Assembly (NCBI GenBank): GCA_022827345.1
Contig: JAJDTB010000015.1
Location: 1 to 64,000, forward strand
DNA: 64,000 bases
Reading direction: 5' to 3'
DNA from: Gemmatimonadota bacterium
Lineage (GTDB): Bacteria > Gemmatimonadota > Gemmatimonadetes > Longimicrobiales > Gaopeijiaceae
Below are positions 17,770 through 24,226 of this stretch, piece after piece. The position numbers were made by a program, and so were the translations under genes. The notes under the pieces are model-generated. The model searched no databases. It had not been told where the DNA came from and saw only the letters and a list, made by a program, of their open reading frames with translations. Each line of letters begins with the position of its first letter. Position 1 is the stretch's first letter.

Positions 17770-18630
17770 TTGGCTTGTCTCCACGGCGGCGTCTTCACCC
17801 GTGCGCAGTGGACGGGCTTCCTGGGTTGCCACCCGGAGAAGGTGCGGCGCGCCGTGCTCGCCCTCGTCGCGCAGGGCTTGGCCGTCGAGGAGGCCCCGGC
17901 CGACGGCATCCACGGGATCGGCCGCGTCTGCCGGATCCAAGCCCGCAAGGTCTACCGGGCGCTCGGAGCCGGGGAGTTCTTTCGGCGGCGGCGGATCACC
18001 TCCCGGGACGTGCTGATGCGTCGGCTGCTGTCGCTCGACTACGTTATCGAGCGTCCCCGCCTGTCGTGGCTGCCGACAGAGGCTGAGAAGGTCGCCGCGT
18101 TCGAGGCGCTCGGGATCGAGCGCCGGATCCTTCCCCAGCGGAGCTACCGGGGCGCGGCCGGGAACATCCGGCGTCACTTTCACCTCGGGCTGCCGCTCGC
18201 GCTGGACGCCGGGCGCGCCGTCTTCGTCTACGTCGATCCCGGCCACGAGACCGCGACGGCGCTACGCGCCTGGGGCGCGGCACACCGGGAGCTTTGGGGG
18301 GTGCTCCGGGATCGCGGACACAAGATCGAAGTCGTGGCCGTCGCGCGGACCCGGGAGGCGTCGAGCCGCGCGGACACCGTGCTCGGCAACTGGGCGAGAG
18401 ACCCGCGCCCGTCCGAGTACGACGCGGAGACCGACCGGGAGATCGAGTGGATCGAGGATGTCCTCCGCAGCGGGAACGCTAGCCTGATTCGAGAGGTGTG
18501 CGGCGACATCCGGGGCGGGCTCGTGCGGCTGGCGGAACTCAGGAATCGGGCACGCCGACAGTTCGGCCGGAGGCTGTTGCACCGGGTCAACGCATGGCAG
18601 ACGGCGCGGCTCGGGGGAAGGCTGTTCTGA
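17770..18630 (+). CDS. Winged-helix-like hypothetical protein of the island
   Basis: This encodes 286 residues from a TTG. The N-terminal section (FTRAQWTGFLGCHPEKVRRA and following) looks like a winged helix of the replication-relaxation/MobC type. Residues about 130-200 form an alpha/beta block with AVFVYVDPGHET, and the C-terminus is Arg-rich. Coding character continues upstream in the same frame to about 17590 (RGREKALEAFGWTGRRAEW), but there is no ATG, GTG or TTG before 17770. An ATG at 17639 in another frame opens a 18-codon frame that stops at 17695. Either the start has been lost, or a rare start or frameshift is used. The family is not firmly recognised. Confidence 0.55.
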   Translation: MACLHGGVFTRAQWTGFLGCHPEKVRRAVLALVAQGLAVEEAPADGIHGIGRVCRIQARKVYRALGAGEFFRRRRITSRDVLMRRLLSLDYVIERPRLSWLPTEAEKVAAFEALGIERRILPQRSYRGAAGNIRRHFHLGLPLALDAGRAVFVYVDPGHETATALRAWGAAHRELWGVLRDRGHKIEVVAVARTREASSRADTVLGNWARDPRPSEYDAETDREIEWIEDVLRSGNASLIREVCGDIRGGLVRLAELRNRARRQFGRRLLHRVNAWQTARLGGRLF

Positions 18631-18659
18631 CGGGGAATCCGGCCGCCCCGGTGCCGCAC

Positions 18660-18960
18660 GGGCGATGTGTATTTCACTTCGAGGTCGATGGGACACCGAA
18701 TCCGTCCTCGTATGGGACACCGCGCAAATGCCGCAAGCCGTTATACGGCTGGAGGTTGTGCCACGGCCACTCGCTTCGCCGATGTCGAACCGGGCCTCAA
18801 GGCCGTGGACGGGAGCGACCCCCCTCTTCCGATGCCCAGTGCGGGCATCGCGGAGGGTTGGGATGTGCACGCCATCCCACCCTCCCCGGAGGGTCGCTCC
18901 CGTCCATCAGTCCCTTGCGGGAAGGCCATCGAGGCCGCGTTCCGCGGTCGGTTGCGAAAC
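18660..18960 (+). repeat. Structured repeat, left member of an imperfect inverted pair
   Basis: Within this stretch GGACGGGAGCGACCC (18807-18821) pairs with GGGTCGCTCCCGTCC (18891-18905), and the enclosed 69 bases hold two further hairpins (ATGCCC/GGGCAT near 18832-18848 and a GGAGGG...CCCTCC stem at about 18852-18886). Much of the segment, from a TTATACGG motif at about 18744 to the GGAAGGCC phrase near 18920, can be aligned to the reverse complement of 19080-19400. The frame through it has no family match. Confidence 0.6.
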
Positions 18961-19079
18961 CGAAACGTTGGAGTCAACGTAACCTAGGGGCGAAGGGGCC
19001 GCCCGGTCACTGTTGGACCGCGAAGGCTCCTCCGGCGAATCGCGTGGTGACGGGGACGCCCGCCGCTCCGACAGACGGG

Positions 19080-19400
19080 TGGACGGTGAACGCTTGCTCC
19101 GCCGCCTCGAAGCGGCGCTGAACGGCCTTCCGGCACGGATCGTTGGCGCGGGAGCGACCCCTGGAAGGCGGGGGCGAGGGTGTGAAAACACGCTCGCCTC
19201 TATGCCGCACCAAGCCCTCGGGGCGGGGGGTCGCTCCCGCCACGGCACCTGTCGCCGGTGCGCCACCGCGCATCCGGCGGCGGTGCCGCAAGACGTTGGA
19301 AGCCCTCCGTATAAGCGGGAACGCCGGTTGTGAATCGTCCGCGGGCCGAAGTGTGAATCGACCCCCGTCGTCGTTTTCACACCGCGGTGCGGCATGGTGG
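19080..19400 (-). repeat. Structured repeat, right member of an imperfect inverted pair
   Basis: Read on the minus strand this segment matches the repeat at 18660-18960. It contains the TTATACGG motif, then GGGAGCGACCCC, an inner stem (GGCGAGGGTGT/ACACGCTCGCC), GGGGTCGCTCCCGC and finally CGGAAGGCCGTTC. On the plus strand the outer arms are 19148-19161 and 19227-19240. Conservation is strongest at the stems and at the GGAAGGCC phrase, as expected for a structured element rather than for a protein gene. Confidence 0.6.
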
Positions 19401-19508
19401 GGAGCGCGGGGCCTTTTGTCAAAGGGCATCGAAAATGTCAGGATCTGAGCGCTGCCCCGCGTGGGGGCGGAGCGACCGGAGCGGGGCAGCGGGCCGGGAG
19501 CTCGGTGG

Positions 19509-19690
19509 TCATGACCGACCCTGTCCCGACGCCGGTGATTCGGCGTCGATTCGACTCGCGAGGGGATGGATCGCCTTGGAGAGTTCGGCGTGCCGTCGCA
19601 TGCGGTAGCTGTTGCCCCGGATGTTCACGATATGGCATCGGTGGAGGAGCCGGTCGAGGAGCGCGGCGGCCATGTCGCCGGTCGCTGGTC
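19509..19690 (-). pseudogene. IstB (IS21 helper ATPase) C-terminal remnant
   Basis: A minus-strand frame encodes MAAALLDRLLHRCHIVNIRG followed by NSYRMRR and a short tail ending at a TGA (19509-19511). This matches the C-terminus of IstB-type AAA+ transposition helpers, where ALLDRLxHRCHI is nearly invariant. The frame is closed by a TGA directly upstream. The expected preceding SNxxFxEW region is missing, though PLTSDR appears in another frame, so the gene has been truncated and frameshifted. Confidence 0.7.
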
Positions 19691-20377
19691 AGCGCGGGAC
19701 GGCAGCCCTGTATCCGCCCGGTTCAAGGAGCCGGTGGTCCGCTCCGGCGACCTCGACGAAGCGGACGCTGTAGAGTCCCGCCTGTCTCCTGTCGGGCACT
19801 TCAAACTCCGCCGACGGGATCGCTGCGCATGTCGCCCGCGAGAACGAACCGAGCCTCGGCCCGTTGCGCTGCTCGGCTGCGTTGGGCGGCGCTGGACGAG
19901 GCCTGGGCCGCGCGCGCGCCGGTCGGCGTGGTGACTTCGACGCCCGAACCGGCGATTTCCTTTCAGTGCACCGGGAGGCGTCACGAATCGTTCGGGCACT
20001 CGAGATACCTCCTCGTTCTCGATCGTGAACTCTCGTCCGTCTTTCTTCTCGCTGGCAAAGAGGCCCACTGCGCGCACGCCCGGTGAGGTATCGGCGTTCC
20101 TCGCGGGATTCTTGCACTGCAGCACCGGCGCACTCAATCGGAGCGACCGGACGTAGCTGGACGAGTCCCCGACTCTCAGCGGGCGGCGCAGGTCCCTGAG
20201 GTCCTCGAACAACCGTGGGCAGTCGCCCCACTCCTCCAGTTGCGGGAGTTCGTCCGGCGTGAGGCTGAAGCTGAGAAGACGGCGGGCCGGCGAGGTGCTG
20301 GAGTAGCGGCCGCAGGGAAACACGGGAATCTGGCGGACCGCTTCCGACCTCGCTCGCGTAGCGCTCCACAGAGGCAC
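19625..20377 (-). CDS. Doubtful hypothetical ORF, possibly a degraded gene
   Basis: The frame is open for 250 codons. Only the first 140 residues (about 19960-20377) have normal protein character, for example TPDELPQLEEWGDCPRLFED and FASEKKDGREFTIENEEVSR. The remainder is Arg/Ser/Pro-rich and overlaps the IstB remnant in another frame, so it is probably not translated usefully. No family is recognised. It may be the 5' part of a gene disrupted when the island formed. Confidence 0.25.
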   Translation of the reverse strand: MPLWSATRARSEAVRQIPVFPCGRYSSTSPARRLLSFSLTPDELPQLEEWGDCPRLFEDLRDLRRPLRVGDSSSYVRSLRLSAPVLQCKNPARNADTSPGVRAVGLFASEKKDGREFTIENEEVSRVPERFVTPPGALKGNRRFGRRSHHADRRARGPGLVQRRPTQPSSATGRGSVRSRGRHAQRSRRRSLKCPTGDRRDSTASASSRSPERTTGSLNRADTGLPSRADQRPATWPPRSSTGSSTDAIS

Positions 20378-20439
20378 GAGGCAGGGATCGCACGGTAACC
20401 GTTCAGATCGTGTTGCTGACGTCTTGGAACGCTCATTTC

Positions 20440-20472
20440 TTGTTATTTGAACGGTTTTAACATAATATACCG
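20440..20472 (+). promoter_or_regulatory. Promoter with overlapping operator for the carotenoid operon
   Basis: TTGTTA (20440-20445) and TAATAT (20463-20468) are separated by exactly 17 bases, a good sigma-70-type promoter in an otherwise GC-rich region. An inverted repeat CGGTTTTAACATAATATACCG (20452-20472, arms CGGT/ACCG extended by partial matches) covers the spacer and the -10 box. That is where a MerR/CarH-type repressor would bind, so autoregulation by the first gene is likely. Transcription would begin near 20475. Confidence 0.5.
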
Positions 20473-20518
20473 AACCATTTGTCCGTATACTCGTCCTAAT
20501 CGATCACAAGAGATCGTT

Positions 20519-21460
20519 TTGAAGCACATCGTTCAGCCACCTCACACCGACCTGAGCACCGGCGATGTCGCCGGGCTCCTCGGCATTCATGCCTCGACCG
20601 TCAAGCGATGGTTCCGAGGCAGCGCCAAGGCAGCCGGCCACGGAGTATCCACCACCGCCGGGGGTCACCGACGCGTTTCGCTGGAGTTGGCGCTGGAAGT
20701 GGCCCGGGACCGTGGCCACACCGTGTATCTGCACCGGTTCGACTCCGAGGCCGGCCGTGTCTGGCAGGCGATCCAAGCGCTCGGGGACGGTCGTCCGGAA
20801 CCCGCGCAGGACCTGCTCATCGCATGGTTGAGAGCACGTCGCACCCGCCTCATGGGTCACCTTCTCCGACACCTCACCACCGTCGTGGCTCCCGTCGATC
20901 CGGCCGCTCTGGACGGCGTGTTCGGAGGGTTCATGCGGCGCGTGGGCGATGCCTGGGCGGACGGCGACCTTCGGATCAGCGACGAGCGCGCTGCCACCCG
21001 TGAGGTCTCGGAAGCGATCTACGCCCTGCTCGACTCGCTGGACCGGGAGGAAGACGAGCCGGACCCGTCGCGCCCGACGGCGGTGGTTGCCACGTTGGAA
21101 CCCGACCAGCACGCGCTCGGCTCGCTCCTCGTCCGGCTGGTGCTGGCCCAGCGCGGCTGGAACGTGGAGCACCTCGGCACGGGACTTCCCATCGCGGAGA
21201 TCGTCGCCACGCAGCGCGCCCTCGGGGCGTCGCTGATCTGCGTGTCTGTCACGCCTCCGCGGAGCGGCGCGGATGTTCGCAGGTTGGTCGAGGTCGCGGG
21301 GAGCCTGTCGGACCCCTGCCGGCCCTGCTCCCTGCTGATCGGCGGCAGCGCCGCACAGGGGGTTCGGTTTCCGGCCTGCGACCACCCGTTCTCCGACCTC
21401 GGGATCCTGGCGAGTCTTGCGGAACTCGGCGACTGGCTGGAGGAGCCCGGTCATGGCTGA
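20519..21460 (+). CDS. CarH/LitR-like regulator: MerR HTH plus B12-binding domain
   Basis: This encodes 313 residues from TTG at 20519. A longer frame from TTG at 20447 would begin upstream of the predicted transcription start. Residues 10-55 are a MerR-type HTH (LSTGDVAGLLGIHASTVKRW, then GHRRVS). Residues 75-175 are the helical capping bundle and 185-305 a cobalamin-binding Rossmann domain, with H198 in EPDQH at the position of the lower axial cobalt ligand. CarH proteins repress carotenoid genes in the dark as adenosylcobalamin-bound tetramers and release DNA in light. Here the W-H...E-H capping signature reads W146-A147 and E156-R157, so the second His of both pairs is replaced. It heads the crt operon and overlaps cruF by 8 bases. 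Confidence 0.82.
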   Translation: MKHIVQPPHTDLSTGDVAGLLGIHASTVKRWFRGSAKAAGHGVSTTAGGHRRVSLELALEVARDRGHTVYLHRFDSEAGRVWQAIQALGDGRPEPAQDLLIAWLRARRTRLMGHLLRHLTTVVAPVDPAALDGVFGGFMRRVGDAWADGDLRISDERAATREVSEAIYALLDSLDREEDEPDPSRPTAVVATLEPDQHALGSLLVRLVLAQRGWNVEHLGTGLPIAEIVATQRALGASLICVSVTPPRSGADVRRLVEVAGSLSDPCRPCSLLIGGSAAQGVRFPACDHPFSDLGILASLAELGDWLEEPGHG

Positions 21461-22304
21461 GCCGCGCCGCGTGTTCACTCGCCTTGATCTGTGGAGCTTG
21501 GTCGCGCTCGGGCTCTTCACCGCGGTTTTGCTCGCGGGCTTCGGTTCGTTCGGACGCCACCCTGAGCTTCTCGCACGGTTCCCGTCCTCGCGGGAGTTCT
21601 ATCCGGTGGCTTTTGAGGTCTTCGCCCGCGGACACGTGATCCTGTCGTTCGTAGTGCTCGCGCTGCTGCTCAGCCCCAGGGTTGGCACGCGCTGGATTCC
21701 GGCGCTGGCAGTGGCTGGCATTCTCTCGCTGGGAATGGAACTGCTGGGCACCGCCACCGGATTCCCGTTCAGCGTCTACCGGTATACCGAACTGCTCGGT
21801 TACCGGCTCGCCGGGCTGGTTCCCGCGCTGATCCCGTTCAGCTGGTTCATGATGGGGTTTCCGTCGTATGCGCTGGCCAGGCGGATGGTCGCGGGGCGAC
21901 TCGCGCGTACGGTGCTCGGCTCGCTGCTCCTCGTCATATGGGATCTGACGCTCGACCCGGCCATGAGCGCCCTCTCGCCGTATTGGGTGTGGGAGACCGA
22001 CGGGGTCTACTACGGCATGCCGCTGGTCAACCTGATGGGATGGTTCGGTACGGGAGCGCTCATCATGGCCGGGTTCGACGCCGTGCGGGCGGGCGCGGTC
22101 GCCGACCGGATCCCCGCGCCGGTCATGGAGGCGTACTACGCGACGGTAATCGCGCTGTCGCTGGTGATGACGCTGGTCGCCGGCTACTGGCTGGCGGTGT
22201 TCCTGACCGTGGTGTCACTCGCGGGCGTGAAGGCCCTGGCGGGGAGGCAGGCCCTGGCGAGGTCAGAACGGGAAGACAAGCGGTGGGCGGCAAGGGCTCG
22301 ATGA
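21453..22304 (+). CDS. cruF: CruF-type carotenoid hydratase
   Basis: This 283-residue integral membrane protein has seven to eight hydrophobic segments. The phrases WDLTLDPAMSALSPYWVWE and YYGMPLVNLMGWFGTG are the core of the DUF422/COG2324 family. That family includes CruF, which adds water across the 1,2 (psi-end) double bond of acyclic carotenoids, and bisanhydrobacterioruberin hydratase. The ATG at 21453 overlaps the regulator stop; the longer frame from 21417 is unlikely. It ends in ATGA shared with the crtE-crtB start. In Gemmatimonas-type bacteria CruF takes part in making hydroxylated, often glycosylated acyclic carotenoids; no glycosyltransferase is seen here. Confidence 0.85.
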   Translation: MAEPRRVFTRLDLWSLVALGLFTAVLLAGFGSFGRHPELLARFPSSREFYPVAFEVFARGHVILSFVVLALLLSPRVGTRWIPALAVAGILSLGMELLGTATGFPFSVYRYTELLGYRLAGLVPALIPFSWFMMGFPSYALARRMVAGRLARTVLGSLLLVIWDLTLDPAMSALSPYWVWETDGVYYGMPLVNLMGWFGTGALIMAGFDAVRAGAVADRIPAPVMEAYYATVIALSLVMTLVAGYWLAVFLTVVSLAGVKALAGRQALARSEREDKRWAARAR

Positions 22305-24226
22305 CGGTTGCCGGACTCGTGAGAGCGGGTCTCGGCCGGGGAGCCGCTTCGGCGGCGAGGCTGGGAGTGGCCATTCCGCCTGTGAGGGGGAAGCTCCTTC
22401 GTCCGCTCACCTCATTTTCCTTCGCATCCGCCGAGCGGCGCAAGTCGCTCGAAGAGCGTTTCTGGTTTGGCTGTCTGGCGATCCAGATGGCGCATGAGGC
22501 ATCGCTTCAGCATGATGACGTGCTCGACAGCGGGTTCGGGCGGCGCAACACGGCCACGCTGCTGGCCCGCGAGGGTCCGGGTGCGGCGCTCCTCCGGGGT
22601 GACCTGTATCTGACCGGGTCCTACCGGGTGGCGGGCATGACCGGGTCGGCAGAGTTTCTGGACGATTTCATTCGGGCAGTCGAGGTGACGGTCCGGGGCG
22701 AGAGGAAGCAGGGCGAGCTGAGAGCCGTGGACGATCCCCGGGCGTTCTACGAGGTTGTGGTGCGCGCGAAGAGCGGAGCGTTGTTCGGCGCGGCGGCGGC
22801 TTTGCCAGGCTGGACCGGCGACGTCGGGCCGGATCGTGGTTCTCTCCTTTCACCGGAAGCACTGCGTGACCTCGGGACCGAACTCGGCGCCTTCTACCAG
22901 CTGGTCGACGATTTCCTCGACTACTGTCCGGCAGACGATACCGGGAAGCCGAAGCTCCAGGACTTCAACAACCGGATCTGGACCTTCGTGCTGGCGGGAC
23001 GGGGGTTCGGCTGGTTTGATCGGACACCCGGAGAAGCCGTGGCCGAGTTTTTCCGTGCCGGAAGTGCGGGGAGTGGACGACGGTCGATGGCCGAGCACGC
23101 GATGGAGCACCTGGAGCCACGGGGAGAGGCGTTGCTGGGGCGTCTTCGCGGCGCCGGAGCTGGCGGGGAACTCACCGATCTCGTAGCGGGCTGGATCGAC
23201 CGGTGCAACAAGGCCCTGCGGGCCGGAAGCGGTGCAACGGTGGCGATACCCTCTGATTTGCCGGAGCGCCCGAGAGTTGCGGCGCCCAGCACGGTCGCAC
23301 ACATCGTGACCCGCGCCCTGGCACTCGGTGCCCAATCGCAATGGGGACGCTTCTTCGCCCGCAACAGCCGCAGCTTTCACTTTTCGTCGGCGCTGTTCCC
23401 GCCGGAGCAGCGCAGCATCGTGCGCGGGATCTACGCCTTCTGCCGCTTCACCGACGACTTGGTGGACGAAGGGAGCGAACCGGCTGTGCGGCTCCACGAG
23501 ATACTCGATGTGTGGGGTGACATAGCGCGTTCGGCGTATGAAGGGCGTGACACCGGAATCGCGCTGGCGGATGTGGTGATGGGAAGGATGTCGGAGTTGC
23601 GGATTCCCTTTGCGTTGGCTTCCGAACTGATTGAGGGGGTGCGCATGGACGTTGAACCGTGCAGCTATCTCTCCATGAAGGACCTTCGGCGCTATACCTA
23701 CCGGGTTGCTTCGGTGGTGGGTGCGTGGCTCACGCAGGCGTTCGGGATGCGTGACCCCTGGGTGCTCGACCGCGCGCATGACCTGGGCCACGCCATGCAG
23801 CTGACCAACATCGTACGCGATGTGGGTGAGGATCTGGCCATGGGCCGCATCTATCTTCCCGCCGACCGAATGGCGTTCCACGGCGTTACGGGCGAGTCGC
23901 TGCCTGCGATGAAGGCGCGGGCCAGGGGAGCCGGACAAATGGATCCGGGCTACGTCGCGCTGCTCGAGGAGCTCATGGCCGAGGCCGACGCCGCTTACGC
24001 CAGGGCCTACGAGGGCATGCCCTCGCTGCCCGTGCACTTCCGCCGGCCGGTTGCGGTAGCCGCTCAGGTGTACCGCGGCATCCACGACCAGGTGCGTGCC
24101 AACGGCTACGACAACCTCAACCTGCGGGCGTATACGTCGCTGCCGGCGAAGATCATCCTGGGGCGGCAGGGACTCAAGCGGCTGTCACGCTCGCCCGGGC
24201 ATGCGGAGTTGGCCGGTGCGCGATGA
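22301..24226 (+). CDS. Fused geranylgeranyl-diphosphate synthase and phytoene synthase (CrtE-CrtB)
   Basis: A single 641-residue frame holds two complete isoprenoid enzymes. Residues 1-310 are a trans-prenyltransferase with GKLLRP at 30-35, first Asp-rich motif D72-D-V-L-D76 and second motif D203-D-F-L-D207. Residues 335-641 are a squalene/phytoene synthase with RNSRSFHFSS at 354-363, DDLVD at 385-389 and DVGED at 507-511. Residues about 310-335 form a Pro/Ala linker. The pair would make GGPP from IPP and FPP/DMAPP and condense two GGPP to phytoene on one chain. The ATG at 22301 shares ATGA with cruF. All metal-binding aspartates are present, so both halves look active. The two genes are normally separate. 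Confidence 0.93.
   Translation: MTVAGLVRAGLGRGAASAARLGVAIPPVRGKLLRPLTSFSFASAERRKSLEERFWFGCLAIQMAHEASLQHDDVLDSGFGRRNTATLLAREGPGAALLRGDLYLTGSYRVAGMTGSAEFLDDFIRAVEVTVRGERKQGELRAVDDPRAFYEVVVRAKSGALFGAAAALPGWTGDVGPDRGSLLSPEALRDLGTELGAFYQLVDDFLDYCPADDTGKPKLQDFNNRIWTFVLAGRGFGWFDRTPGEAVAEFFRAGSAGSGRRSMAEHAMEHLEPRGEALLGRLRGAGAGGELTDLVAGWIDRCNKALRAGSGATVAIPSDLPERPRVAAPSTVAHIVTRALALGAQSQWGRFFARNSRSFHFSSALFPPEQRSIVRGIYAFCRFTDDLVDEGSEPAVRLHEILDVWGDIARSAYEGRDTGIALADVVMGRMSELRIPFALASELIEGVRMDVEPCSYLSMKDLRRYTYRVASVVGAWLTQAFGMRDPWVLDRAHDLGHAMQLTNIVRDVGEDLAMGRIYLPADRMAFHGVTGESLPAMKARARGAGQMDPGYVALLEELMAEADAAYARAYEGMPSLPVHFRRPVAVAAQVYRGIHDQVRANGYDNLNLRAYTSLPAKIILGRQGLKRLSRSPGHAELAGAR

Larger units (their letters stand above)
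16142..20440. mobile_element. Decayed genomic island with tyrosine recombinase
   Basis: The block between the VanZ-like gene and the carotenoid promoter contains an integrase at one end, a winged-helix-like protein, about 1.8 kb almost without intact genes, a pair of structured inverted repeats and an IstB remnant. This composition fits an integrated element that has decayed. No tRNA and no direct-repeat att pair was found at the edges, so the borders are approximate and integration by the encoded recombinase is inferred. Confidence 0.4.

Noticed and set aside
18660..19420. Overlapping plus- and minus-strand frames of 100-207 codons in the island
   Set aside because: They run through hairpin-rich inverted repeats, have Arg/Pro/Ser-rich composition in all frames and show no family match; a structured repeat explains the region better.
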